NCBI GenBank assembly: GCA_022562935.1
Contig: JADFOI010000007.1
Location: 1-49,286, forward strand
From: Acidobacteriota bacterium
GTDB lineage: Bacteria; Acidobacteriota; UBA6911; RPQK01; JADFOI01
Direction of reading: 5' to 3'
DNA length: 49,286 nucleotides
Shown here: piece by piece, positions 34,152 to 44,183 of the stretch
Numbering within the stretch: the stretch's first letter is position 1
Layout of the letters: each line of letters starts with the position of its first letter
Program-made: the position numbers and the translations under genes
The notes under the pieces: generated by a model
Database searches by the model: none
The model's input: only the letters and a program-made list of their open reading frames with translations
Told to the model about the DNA's origin: nothing

Positions 34152-35102
34152 TTACGAGCTCTCAACGCTTTTTTCCTTGTAGACCGGGGTCATCCAGGAA
34201 TGTCGATCCTCTACCTTGCCCTCGATATAGTCGAAAAAGTCCTGCTGGATCTGGGTGGTGATGGGTCCTCGTTTTCCGTCACCGACCGCGATGTGATCGA
34301 CAGAACGAATCGGTGTGACTTCAGCCGCTGTTCCGGCAAGGAAGATCTCATCCGCCAGATAGAGCATCTCTCGAGGCAAGCACTGCTCGAGGACCTCGTA
34401 GCCGCGCTCTTTGGCCAGGGTGATGACACTATCGCGGGTAATACCAGGAAGAATGGCGTTGCCCAGAGAGGGTGTATACAATTTTTCATTGTGGACCAAG
34501 AAGATATTCTCCCCACTACCCTCGCTGATGAAGCCTTGCCCGTCCAGGGCCACGCCTTCGGCGAACCCACTCTTGACCGCCTCCATTTTGATCAGAATGC
34601 TGTTGATGTAGTTCCCGCCCACTTTGGCCATACTGGGAAAGGTGTTGGGTGCGGCTCGATTCCAACTGGAGACACAGACATCGACGCCCTGCTCGACCGA
34701 TTCTTCCCCGAGATAGCGTCCCCACTCCCACACCAGGATGAAGCATTCCGTGGGAGTTGGAAGGGGGTTGAGGCCCAGACTTCCCGTGCCACACAAAATG
34801 AGGGGGCGGATATAACAGTGTTCCAGTTGGTTGACTCGAATGGTTTCCAGAATCGCTTCTTGAAAGTCCTGGGAAGAGAAGGGGATTTCTCTGCGATAGA
34901 TCTTGCAGGAATCGAACAGTCTCTTCACGTGCTCCGCAAGACGGAACACTTCCGAGCCTCGAGAGGACTTATAGCAGCGGATACCCTCGAACCAGGAAGA
35001 GCCGTAATGAAGAGCATGAGAGCTAACGTGAACGTTGGCTTGATCCCAATCGACGAACTGTCCGTTATGCCAAATTGTTCGAGACTTAGGAGCTGTCGTC
35101 AT
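34152..35102 (-). CDS. ilvE: Branched-chain amino acid aminotransferase
   Basis: This PLP class IV aminotransferase interconverts leucine, isoleucine and valine with their 2-oxo acids. It has 316 residues. The N-terminus has WHNGQFVDWDQANVHVSSHALHYG in the usual place. The PLP lysine is in FPSMAKVGGNYINSI and the cofactor loop in FISEGSGENIFLVHN; LPGITRDSVI and GTAAEVTPIRSVD complete the pattern. The class IV fold also includes D-amino acid transaminase and ADC lyase, but these motifs favour IlvE. It lies between a VWFA gene (32 nt upstream) and recX (10 nt downstream). Confidence 0.93.
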   Translation of the reverse strand: MTTAPKSRTIWHNGQFVDWDQANVHVSSHALHYGSSWFEGIRCYKSSRGSEVFRLAEHVKRLFDSCKIYRREIPFSSQDFQEAILETIRVNQLEHCYIRPLILCGTGSLGLNPLPTPTECFILVWEWGRYLGEESVEQGVDVCVSSWNRAAPNTFPSMAKVGGNYINSILIKMEAVKSGFAEGVALDGQGFISEGSGENIFLVHNEKLYTPSLGNAILPGITRDSVITLAKERGYEVLEQCLPREMLYLADEIFLAGTAAEVTPIRSVDHIAVGDGKRGPITTQIQQDFFDYIEGKVEDRHSWMTPVYKEKSVESS

Positions 35103-35134
35103 GAAGAAAAGAATAGGAGGCTATAGGTTTCAAG

Positions 35135-36106
35135 TCAATTCTGAGAACTTGGAATTGGATCCTCTTTGGCGAAATAGCCCTTTTTGGCCCGGACCTTCAA
35201 ACCTCTCTCCTTGGCATCTTTGACGACCACGTCCGTTCTGCGCCAAGTTCCGTCCCGGGTCGTATTGCTGGAGACGTAGGACAGGCGATATTGGTTGCGC
35301 AGTTCATAGGCAATGGAGTGAAAAACTTCATTGAGCTGGCTAATTTCGTCGGGGAAGAAAGCTTCTCCTCCCGTGCTTTTGGGAATGTCCCGGATCTTTT
35401 GCTGAATCTTCTCTCTTGCTGACTTGAAGACGCCGAAGAAGCCACCGCTCTTCGAGAGATCCGAGTCGAGAAAAGCGACGATATAGAGTTGAACGTCGCT
35501 TTCCTCGACCTTCTCGATAAGTTCCTGGTGGGAATAGTAACTGTCTTTGTCCTCTCCGTCGGTAAAAACGATTACGGTTTTCTTCGGTTCGTTCCCTTGC
35601 AGGGCCTTATCCACCGCCAGATAGATGGCATCGTACAGAGCCGTGCCTCCTGAGATGATGACGTTATCCAGGGCATCGTAGATGTCTTCGACATCTCGGG
35701 TAAAGTTTTGTTCCAACCGGACTTCGTCCTTGAAGGCCACGAAAAACAGTTCATTTTCAGGATTGTTCTTGGAGAGAAAAAGCCGAGTGGCCTCATTGAC
35801 CAAATCGAATTTATCTCGCATGCTTCCACTGGAATCGATGACGACCCCCAACGTTGAGGGGACGTCATCCCGGCCGAAATAGGTGATTTCCTGCTGAATC
35901 CTGTCTTCGAAGATCGTGAAATCTTCTTTCTCGAGATCGGCGACCAGGGTGCTGTCTTTGTCGTAGACTGATGCATAGAGCACGATCTGCTCGACCTCTG
36001 TACGAAATTGAGCAGGAGTGCCCTGCCGTGCATACCCGAGCACTGAGCAAAGGGCCAAAAGAGAAACACTCAAGACAACTTGTTTTGAGGAGATAAAGTC
36101 AAGCAT
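35135..36106 (-). CDS. VWFA-related exported protein (intact metal site)
   Basis: This is a 323-residue acidobacterial VWFA-related protein. The signal peptide (VVLSVSLLALCSVLGYA) is followed by VEQIVLYASVYDKDSTLVADL and the FTIFEDRIQQEITYF lead. The von Willebrand A domain carries an intact MIDAS, DSSGS (91-95), with the later Thr in SGGTALYDAIYLAVD and Asp in VFTDGEDKDSYY. The C-terminus NQYRLSYVSSNTTRDGTWRRTDVVV is the family tail. It follows the next VWFA gene by 18 nt, so the two are co-transcribed paralogues. Such domains bind proteins through a divalent metal; the ligand is unknown. Confidence 0.92.
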   Translation of the reverse strand: MLDFISSKQVVLSVSLLALCSVLGYARQGTPAQFRTEVEQIVLYASVYDKDSTLVADLEKEDFTIFEDRIQQEITYFGRDDVPSTLGVVIDSSGSMRDKFDLVNEATRLFLSKNNPENELFFVAFKDEVRLEQNFTRDVEDIYDALDNVIISGGTALYDAIYLAVDKALQGNEPKKTVIVFTDGEDKDSYYSHQELIEKVEESDVQLYIVAFLDSDLSKSGGFFGVFKSAREKIQQKIRDIPKSTGGEAFFPDEISQLNEVFHSIAYELRNQYRLSYVSSNTTRDGTWRRTDVVVKDAKERGLKVRAKKGYFAKEDPIPSSQN

Positions 36107-36124
36107 GAATCTGGGTGAAGGGTC

Positions 36125-37024
36125 TTACTTCCGAGGGGCGAAATAACCCTCTTTGGCACGAACCTTCAACCTCGGCATACCCTCAGGAGGTTCCAGACTA
36201 ACCTTGAGTTTACGCCATGAGCCGTCGTTCCTGCGGTCGGTGGGAGTGTAGCCCACCAGATATTGATTGCGCAGCTCGGAGTGGATCAGGTCACAGAAAT
36301 AGTCCAGTTGTTTGAAATTGTTGGGAAAAAAAGCTCGACCACCTGTGAGACGGACGATTTCGGTAATGATGTTACGCCCGTAACCCATATCACCTCTTTC
36401 GCCGATGACGTAGATTTGGGCATCGGATTCCTTGACGAAATCCTTGAGTTCGCTGAATGTGTAGCGGCTGCTGTTGTCCTCACCGTCGGTAATGATGATC
36501 AGGGCTTTCTTTTCGCTGCGAGCGGAACGAATTTTTTCCAAGCCAAGGTAAATAGCGTCATACAAAGCGGTCCGCCCCTTGGGAGTTTTGAGGGTAATCT
36601 CGTTCTGGATGTTTTCACTCCGATTGGTGAAGTCTCGCACCAGTGAGGAGCGTTCATTGAAAGTAACCAGGAAATACTCGTCGGCTGGATCGCCCTGTTC
36701 CAGAAACCGAATCACGGAGTTGCGGGCACTCAGGATATTGTCTCCCATGGACCCACTCATATCGAGGATGATTCCCACACTGATCGGGGTTTTGTCACTG
36801 GAGAAATGAGTCAGAGTCTGTTCAAGCTTGTTTTCAAAAACCTTGAAATGCTCCCGTTCCAAACCGACCACGTAGCGATTGAGGGGGTCCGTCACCGTCA
36901 CTCGCAGCACGACCGTGTCCACATTGATCCGGAAACGGGGTACCAGGTCCTCGCTTCCACCTGCGAACAAACCGGTTGGAGAGACAAGAATGCCAAGAAG
37001 ACAGGACAAAAATAGCCTTCTCAT
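36125..37024 (-). CDS. VWFA-related exported protein (intact metal site), first of the pair
   Basis: This is a 299-residue acidobacterial VWFA-related protein. It has a signal peptide (FLSCLLGILVSPTGLFA), the lead INVDTVVLRVTVTDPLNRYVVGL and HFKVFENKLEQTLTHF, and an A domain with MIDAS DMSGS (88-92), then GRTALYDAIYLGLE and IITDGEDNSSRY. The tail NQYLVGYTPTDRRNDGSWRKLKV matches its paralogue. TATAAG lies 9 nt upstream of the ATG with no ribosome site. It is the promoter-proximal gene of the VWFA pair, and the unit may continue into ilvE-recX-alaS. Confidence 0.92.
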   Translation of the reverse strand: MRRLFLSCLLGILVSPTGLFAGGSEDLVPRFRINVDTVVLRVTVTDPLNRYVVGLEREHFKVFENKLEQTLTHFSSDKTPISVGIILDMSGSMGDNILSARNSVIRFLEQGDPADEYFLVTFNERSSLVRDFTNRSENIQNEITLKTPKGRTALYDAIYLGLEKIRSARSEKKALIIITDGEDNSSRYTFSELKDFVKESDAQIYVIGERGDMGYGRNIITEIVRLTGGRAFFPNNFKQLDYFCDLIHSELRNQYLVGYTPTDRRNDGSWRKLKVSLEPPEGMPRLKVRAKEGYFAPRK

Positions 37025-37033
37025 AAGAGTAAC

Positions 37034-37039
37034 CTTATA
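37034..37039 (-). promoter_or_regulatory. -10-like box TATAAG 9 nt before a VWFA start
   Basis: The minus strand reads TATAGATATAAGGTTACTCTTATG. TATAAG ends 9 nt before the ATG at 37024, which gives a predicted leader of about 3 nt. A second TATAGA box overlaps upstream. Confidence 0.4.
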
Positions 37040-37119
37040 TCTATAGTAACGAATTAGCGCTCAAAAGAAAAGGTGGACACCTGTCGGAACTGTAACTTTC
37101 TCTCGAAAAGGACTCATTT

Positions 37120-39387
37120 TTAGGGTCCGTGGATTTCGGAGAAATAGTCCGTCGAAACCAGCACCTCTCTGGCTTTGCTTCCGTCGGGTGGACTAATCAA
37201 CCCCTCATGCTGCATCATGTCCAGCAGCCGTGCTGCCCGTCCGTAGCCGATTCTCAGCCGTCGCTGGAGCAGGGAAGTTGAAGCCCTCCCGGTATCGACC
37301 ACAAATCGTGCCGCCTCCTGGTAAAACTCATCCTCCAGATCCCCGATCTCGACGATGGTGCTCTCGGCCTTGTCTTTCTCAATCACCACTTCCTTTTGAT
37401 ACTCAGGCTGGGCCTGACTTTTGAGGAAGTCCGTAACCTTCCGGATTTCCTTTTCGCTGATGTAACCGCCATGGAGGCGGATCAGACGAGAAGTTCCAGG
37501 AGGCAGGAAGAGCATGTCTCCATCGCCCAACAGTTGTTCCGCACCGTTGCAGTCCAAAACGGTGCGCGAATCAATCTTCGAGGCCACACGAAAAGAGATA
37601 CGGCAGGGGAAGTTGGCCTTAATGAGCCCGGTCAGGACGTCCACGGAGGGGCGTTGGGTGGCCAGGATCAGGTGGATGCCGATGGCCCGGGCCATTTGGG
37701 CCAGACGAGTCACCGAGGCCTCCACTTCCTTGCCAGCGGTCATCATCAAATCGGCCAGTTCGTCTACGATCAAGACAATGTAGGGAAGCGGTGCTATCTC
37801 TTCGGAGTCTTTCCCCCTTTTATGAACTAACTTGTTGTACTGACCGATGTTGCGGACGCCCTCCTGGGCCAGCAATTTATAACGTTTTTCCATCTCACTG
37901 ACGGTCCAGGCCAGTGCAATGGCGGCCCGTTTGGGGTCGGTGACGATGGGAGTGAGCAAATGGGGAATGTCTTCGTAGACTCCCAGTTCCAGCCGTTTGG
38001 GATCAATCATGATGAAGCGAACCTGGGCCGGACTGCTTTTGTAGAGAATTGAACAGACGACACAGTTCAAAGCCACACTCTTTCCGGAACCGGTGGCCCC
38101 GGCGATGAGCAGATGAGGCATGGAGGCCAGGTCGCTGATGTAAGTATTTCCGTTGATCAGTTTGCCCAGTGCCAGGGTGAGTTCGGAACTGGACTGTTGA
38201 AAGGCGGTCCCTTCCAGGAGTTCCCGCAGACGGATGGGCTGGCGGTGAAGATTGGGAACTTCGATCCCCACCGTGTTTTTCCCGGGAATTCGATCAATGC
38301 GAATCGACTGTGCCTTCAGTGCCAGGCAGAGGTCGTCAGCCAGGTTGGTGACTCTACTGTACTTGATCCCGGGCTCGGGCTTGAATTCAAAAGTGGTGAC
38401 AATCGGCCCCGGGTGGATTTGAAGAACTCGACCATGGACGTCGAATTCCGCACACTTGGTGGCCAGGATGTCAGCCCTCTGAATCAGTTGTTTTTCATCG
38501 ATGGTGTCCTCACCTGCAGGGACCTGAAGAAAAGACAAAGGGGGAGTTCGATAAGGACGAGTGATCTGAGATCCAAGGACAGGATTGAAGCTATCCGCTG
38601 GTTCCTCTACTGCTCCTGCAGGCGGTTGGGATGTGGGGGGAAGCATGACCCTGGCGGCAGGCCTTTCCCCCTCTTTGGCAGCGGCTTCCGGGGGTTGATG
38701 CAGGAAAACCTTTCTAGGAGGAGACTGGACCACCAGCCTTCTTTTGTCCTGACTCAATTGGGCCAGCTTTTTCCTGTCCTGACGACGTTTACGCCAATCG
38801 GCGTAATGGCTACGCATGTCCCAGAGGGCCTTCCAGTTGAGATTCTGGATCCAACTGAGGATCTGGTCTATGGAAAAGCGGGTGGTCACCATCAGAGAGA
38901 GGAGCAAGAGGGTGGCCACCACCACCAGCGATCCCGGAGTGTTCAGAAACAGCAGAAGCAAGTGGGCAAACAGAATCCCCAGAATGCCTCCGGCGGTGAA
39001 GTTGACCGTCTCTGGCAGGTTGGGAGACAGCAGGGTCAGTCCGGCGCTGAGTGTGGCTACGGTGCAGCAAAAGGCAAAGAGCTTGATGAATGGATATCCC
39101 AGGGGTCGATTGCGCAGCGTCTTGTAACCCACCACCAAAAGGAGTACCGGAAGGTACAGGGCGGCCAGTCCCAGAATCTGAAACAAAAAGTCGGAACTCA
39201 AGGCTCCCAACTTACCCACGTAATTCGCGTACTGCTGGCTGGAGGAGGAAACACTGGCCGAAGGGTCCAGGCCGTTGTAGCTCAACAGGGAGAGAATGAG
39301 AAGCAGCGAAGCGGCCAGAGACAGGACTCCAATAAGCTCACTGGCCTTGTGTTTTGGATAGAAGAGCATAGTACTAGAACTATGCAC
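37120..39387 (-). CDS. ftsK: DNA translocase FtsK/SpoIIIE
   Basis: This septal DNA pump clears and sorts the chromosome terminus at division. It has 755 residues. About four transmembrane helices lie in the first 170 residues, then a short basic and proline-containing linker (about 200-290), the beta domain and the RecA-like motor with Walker A IAGATGSGKSVALN and Walker B IVLIVDELADLMM. A C-terminal gamma winged helix (SLLQRRLRIGYGRAARLLDMMQ) would read KOPS-like sites. The linker is short compared with E. coli FtsK. The GTG at 39387 is used as start; an ATG six codons later is an alternative. It follows RNase J by 18 nt. Confidence 0.97.
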   Translation of the reverse strand: MHSSSTMLFYPKHKASELIGVLSLAASLLLILSLLSYNGLDPSASVSSSSQQYANYVGKLGALSSDFLFQILGLAALYLPVLLLVVGYKTLRNRPLGYPFIKLFAFCCTVATLSAGLTLLSPNLPETVNFTAGGILGILFAHLLLLFLNTPGSLVVVATLLLLSLMVTTRFSIDQILSWIQNLNWKALWDMRSHYADWRKRRQDRKKLAQLSQDKRRLVVQSPPRKVFLHQPPEAAAKEGERPAARVMLPPTSQPPAGAVEEPADSFNPVLGSQITRPYRTPPLSFLQVPAGEDTIDEKQLIQRADILATKCAEFDVHGRVLQIHPGPIVTTFEFKPEPGIKYSRVTNLADDLCLALKAQSIRIDRIPGKNTVGIEVPNLHRQPIRLRELLEGTAFQQSSSELTLALGKLINGNTYISDLASMPHLLIAGATGSGKSVALNCVVCSILYKSSPAQVRFIMIDPKRLELGVYEDIPHLLTPIVTDPKRAAIALAWTVSEMEKRYKLLAQEGVRNIGQYNKLVHKRGKDSEEIAPLPYIVLIVDELADLMMTAGKEVEASVTRLAQMARAIGIHLILATQRPSVDVLTGLIKANFPCRISFRVASKIDSRTVLDCNGAEQLLGDGDMLFLPPGTSRLIRLHGGYISEKEIRKVTDFLKSQAQPEYQKEVVIEKDKAESTIVEIGDLEDEFYQEAARFVVDTGRASTSLLQRRLRIGYGRAARLLDMMQHEGLISPPDGSKAREVLVSTDYFSEIHGP

Positions 39388-39405
39388 TCTACCAGTTACG
39401 GGTGA

Positions 39406-41082
39406 CTAGGTCTGCGGGTAGTCTTCAATCATCACCGGCAGGATCAGAGGTCTCTTGCCGGTCTTTTTTCGCAGAAACCGTTTGAGACCCTTTCGAATAA
39501 TCTCCTTAAAGAGTTCCTCATCCTGTCTTTCTTCGGCCGTTGTCTGGGTCACCAATGCGGAGACTTCCTCTTGAGCCGCCTCCATGAGTTCCGAAGAAGC
39601 GTCCACGAGCACAAAGCCTCTGGAGACCAGTTCCGGCTTACCCAGAAGATCCCCAGTGAGGCGGTCCATTCGCAGAACCAGGACCAGGAAGCCATCCTCA
39701 GAGAGATAGCGGCGGTCTCGCAGGACCACCTCGTCCACTTCTTGAATTCCTTCGTCGATAAAACGTTTGCCCACCTGGACCTTCCCGGCCACCTCCAGGG
39801 AATCGGGCGAGAGCTTCAACGAGTCTCCGTTCTCAGCAATGAGGATGTTGGATGGAGGGATTCCTTGATCCCGGGCCAGAGCCGCATGATTCTTCAGTTG
39901 CCGGAACTCACCATGGATGGGAACGAAAAACTTGGGTTGAGTCACATTGATCATCAGCTTGAGGTCATCGCGCAGACCATGACCGGAGGTGTGAACCAGC
40001 GAGTGGCGGGAATCGTAGATTCGAGCACCCCTTCTATAAAAATGGTTAATCAGGTTAGAGACCAGCTTTTCATTTCCGGGGATGATTCGGGCTGAAAGGA
40101 TGACGAGATCATTTTCCTCGATGTCCATGGCTTTGAATTCATTCACGGACATACGACTTAGCGCAGCCATGGGTTCTCCCTGGCTGCCTGTGGCCAGAAC
40201 GATGATTTGATCGGATGGAAACTGTTTGATTTCTTTGGGAGAAATGAGGAGATCCTCGGGAAGGCGGAGATAGCCTAGCTGTGACGCTGTTTTGACGTTG
40301 GCCACCATGCTACGGCCCACGGGCACCACCTTGCGGCCAAACTCCAGGGCCAGGTCCAGGACCACTTGAATCCGATGAATGCTGCTGGCGAAGCAGGCCA
40401 CGATGATTTTCTTCTCTGCCGTCCGAAACAGGTTGCGCAGGGTTTCGTACATGGTGAATTCGGAAGGCGCCACGCCTGAGATTTCACTGTTGGTGCTGTC
40501 AGAGAACAAGGCCAGGACGCCTTTTTCCCCGTACTCAGAGAGACGCGCCAAATCGCTGAGCTTGCGATCGATGGGCGTCTGGTCAAATTTGAAATCTCCC
40601 GTCCAAATGATTTGTCCCACCGGGCTGGAGATGGCAAAGCAGAAGGCATCGGGAAAGGAGTGGGTCATGTGAAGGGGTTCGACGGAAAGGGAACCAAACT
40701 CGAGCCGCTGTCGGGCCTCCATGGGGATCAGTTGGGCCGACTTGTCCAGTCGGTGTTCCTTCAGTCTGGCGGCGACCAGGCCCAGTGTTAGACGGCTGCC
40801 ATAAACGGGGACCGGAATCTCGCCGATGACATAGGCCACCCCTCCGGCATGGTCCTCGTGACCATGGGTCAACAGAATGGCCTTCAAATGCTCTTGATTT
40901 TCCTTCAGGAAGGTAATGTCGGGGACGATCACCTCCACTCCCAGGTCGCTCCCCGGACCGCTGCCGGGAAAGGTGACGCCGGCGTCAATGAGGATCATGT
41001 CACTGCCGTAGCGCAGGGCCGTGCAGTTCATCCCAAATTCGCCCACTCCTCCAAGCGGCGTAATTTCCAGAAACTCACTCAT
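39406..41082 (-). CDS. rnj: Ribonuclease J
   Basis: This is a metallo-beta-lactamase/beta-CASP ribonuclease with endo- and 5'-exonuclease activity in RNA processing and decay. It has 558 residues, full length. The zinc motif THGHEDHAGG lies at 72-80. Other marks are the WTGDFKFDQTPID strand, FSDSTNSEISG, the beta-CASP part with CFASSIHRIQ and VLATGSQGEPMAALSRM, and VHTSGHGLRDDLK. Its place in rsmA-rnj-ftsK, with 12- and 18-nt gaps, indicates one unit. Its presence implies RNA decay can run from the 5' end, which bears on leaderless messages. Confidence 0.97.
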   Translation of the reverse strand: MSEFLEITPLGGVGEFGMNCTALRYGSDMILIDAGVTFPGSGPGSDLGVEVIVPDITFLKENQEHLKAILLTHGHEDHAGGVAYVIGEIPVPVYGSRLTLGLVAARLKEHRLDKSAQLIPMEARQRLEFGSLSVEPLHMTHSFPDAFCFAISSPVGQIIWTGDFKFDQTPIDRKLSDLARLSEYGEKGVLALFSDSTNSEISGVAPSEFTMYETLRNLFRTAEKKIIVACFASSIHRIQVVLDLALEFGRKVVPVGRSMVANVKTASQLGYLRLPEDLLISPKEIKQFPSDQIIVLATGSQGEPMAALSRMSVNEFKAMDIEENDLVILSARIIPGNEKLVSNLINHFYRRGARIYDSRHSLVHTSGHGLRDDLKLMINVTQPKFFVPIHGEFRQLKNHAALARDQGIPPSNILIAENGDSLKLSPDSLEVAGKVQVGKRFIDEGIQEVDEVVLRDRRYLSEDGFLVLVLRMDRLTGDLLGKPELVSRGFVLVDASSELMEAAQEEVSALVTQTTAEERQDEELFKEIIRKGLKRFLRKKTGKRPLILPVMIEDYPQT

Positions 41083-41094
41083 AATAAGGGCAGA

Positions 41095-41889
41095 TTATAG
41101 CATCTGTGCAAGACAGGCGAATTGCTCGAGAGTGACGGATTCAGGTCGGGCTTGGGAGGCTATGTGGCAGGTCTTGAAAGCGGCGCGAAGGCGCTCCGGG
41201 TCACGATTTTGCTTGAGATTATTCCATAAGGTCTTTCGGCGCTGTTGGAAGGCTTCCTTCAGTAAGGTCAGGAACCCCTCATAATCGGACACCTCATGAG
41301 GGTGCTGGCGAGGGATCAGTTTCAGAACGTGGGACACGACTTTGGGTTTGGGGACGAAGGCTCCCGGAGCGATGTCAAAGCCAGCCTTTCGTTGAAAATG
41401 GTACTCCATGAGCAAAGTGAAATATCCGTAGTCCTTGCTGTCTGGAGCGGCTAGGATTCGTTGCGCCACCTCTTTCTGAATTAAAACGGTACAACTTTGA
41501 AACCGATCTTTGATTTCGATCATCCTTTGCAGTATCCGGGTCGAGATGTTATAGGGTAGGTTGCCGATCACTTTGACAGGGCCGGTGTCTAGAATGGTAT
41601 TCCAGTCCAATGTCAGGACGTCGGCCTGGATGATGGTGAGAGGGGCGCCTTGGTGGGTACTGTTCTCTGGCCACTGATCTCGAAGATAGTTCACCATTTC
41701 ACGGTCGAACTCGACCGCGGTGACTCTTCGGGCCATACTGAGAAGGACTCGGGTCAAGTGGCCGGTGCCGGCACCGATTTCGAGGACACTGTCCTGGGAA
41801 TTAATTTCAGCAAAGCGGACGATTTTGCGACAGAGGTTGGGATCGGCCAGGAAATGTTGGCCTAAAGATTTTTTTGCCCGAGGTTTCAT
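41095..41889 (-). CDS. rsmA: 16S rRNA dimethyladenosine transferase (KsgA)
   Basis: It dimethylates two adjacent adenines near the 3' end of 16S rRNA using S-adenosylmethionine. It has 264 residues from the ATG at 41889, where the family start MKPRAKKSLGQHFLADP fits; GTG and TTG codons lie 2 and 3 codons further upstream. The SAM loop is VLEIGAGTGHLTRVLL and the catalytic motif is NLPYNISTRIL. It is the first gene of rsmA-rnj-ftsK and diverges from trxA. Confidence 0.97.
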   Translation of the reverse strand: MKPRAKKSLGQHFLADPNLCRKIVRFAEINSQDSVLEIGAGTGHLTRVLLSMARRVTAVEFDREMVNYLRDQWPENSTHQGAPLTIIQADVLTLDWNTILDTGPVKVIGNLPYNISTRILQRMIEIKDRFQSCTVLIQKEVAQRILAAPDSKDYGYFTLLMEYHFQRKAGFDIAPGAFVPKPKVVSHVLKLIPRQHPHEVSDYEGFLTLLKEAFQQRRKTLWNNLKQNRDPERLRAAFKTCHIASQARPESVTLEQFACLAQML

Positions 41890-41962
41890 CTGCACCAAAT
41901 TGGGTTATGGTAACATACCCGCTGAGGGATGAAGTTTTCGGGAAAGACGCGAAGGAGAACAA

Positions 41963-42301
41963 ATGAGTGAGAACTTACAGCCAGTTACAGATGAGACTTT
42001 TGAAGAGGAGGTCCTGAAATCCGACAAGCCGGTGTTGGTGGATTTTTGGGCCGCATGGTGCGCCCCTTGCCGGATGCTTACACCCATTGTGGATGAGGTT
42101 GCTCAGGAATTCTCTGATCAGGCTAAAGTCCTCACTTTAAACGTGGATGAGAACTCGGAAACGTCCTCCAAGTACAACATCAAAGGGATTCCCACCTTGC
42201 TCCTCTTTAACGGCGGCGAAGTCAAGGATCAGATCGTCGGCGCCACTTCCAAAGACAATATCGCCAAAATGATCCGGAGCCAGTTGCAGGAAACCAACTA
42301 A
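41963..42301 (+). CDS. trxA: Thioredoxin
   Basis: This is a small cytoplasmic dithiol oxidoreductase of 112 residues. The active site is WCAPC with C33 and C36, preceded by VLVDFWAAW; the cis-proline is in IKGIPTLLLF. There is no signal peptide, so it is the general reductant rather than a periplasmic form. AAGGAG (41952-41957) sits 5 nt before the ATG. purA follows after 54 nt on the same strand. Confidence 0.98.
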   Translation: MSENLQPVTDETFEEEVLKSDKPVLVDFWAAWCAPCRMLTPIVDEVAQEFSDQAKVLTLNVDENSETSSKYNIKGIPTLLLFNGGEVKDQIVGATSKDNIAKMIRSQLQETN

Positions 42302-43657
<1,356 letters not shown>

Positions 43658-43698
43658 TGTCAACCCAGGCTTACACTCCCTTTAACTCAGAAGAATGG

Positions 43699-43742
43699 CC
43701 TGAGGGGTGAAAACCCTCAGGAGTGAGGATACAACTCCTTTT
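43699..43742 (+). terminator. Stem-loops after purA
   Basis: CCTGAGGG (43699-43706) pairs with CCCTCAGG (43714-43721) around a GTGAAAA loop. An overlapping alternative stem, GGAGT (43720-43724) with ACTCC (43734-43738), is followed directly by TTTT. The second stem with its T-run fits a weak intrinsic terminator. A TATAAT sequence overlaps just downstream and could serve the next gene. Confidence 0.5.
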
Positions 43743-43830
43743 ATAATATGTATTTAAGTGGAATCCTTTAGGGTTTCTCCAGACCCCATGGGAAGTGGCA
43801 CGCTACGTGCTTATTTCAGACTGAACGGAT

Positions 43831-44082
43831 ATGAAGTACGAGGCAGAAAGTCAGCGAGTCATCACGACTGACCAACTTCACAGGCTTGAAAAACTTCTAG
43901 GTATTCTCAAAGGTCTTTTCAACATCCTCAGCGAAACCTACAGTTACGCCCCAATCTCCGCCACGATCAACCCGCTCATCGAGGACTTCGACTGCCTCGT
44001 CACGGAAATCGAGCGAGGCCATCCCAAGGGGTCCTCGCCCCATGACATTGTTGCTCCTCAACCACGATCCCGACGCTCCTGA
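43831..44082 (+). CDS. Small hypothetical protein
   Basis: This is an 83-residue ORF with no recognised family. The first half is predicted helical (TDQLHRLEKLLGILKGLFNILSE) and the C-terminus is proline- and arginine-rich (APQPRSRRS). There is no signal peptide or membrane segment. TATAAT lies about 85 nt upstream, but the ribosome site is poor. It sits between purA and a small HExxH protein on the same strand. It may be a real accessory gene or a chance ORF. Confidence 0.4.
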   Translation: MKYEAESQRVITTDQLHRLEKLLGILKGLFNILSETYSYAPISATINPLIEDFDCLVTEIERGHPKGSSPHDIVAPQPRSRRS

Positions 44083-44183
44083 CAGGGAAGGACGATCCGA
44101 TCAAGTAGGCGCCCAGACGGCAAGCTGTTGCCGTGAACGGTTTCTAAGATTGCATCTCTTTTTTGGACGATAGGAGGTCTAGA

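Noticed and set aside
38113-39405. 430-codon open frame on the plus strand
   Set aside because: It is exactly antisense to ftsK, which is unmistakable, and has low-complexity Gln/Gly-rich composition typical of shadow frames.
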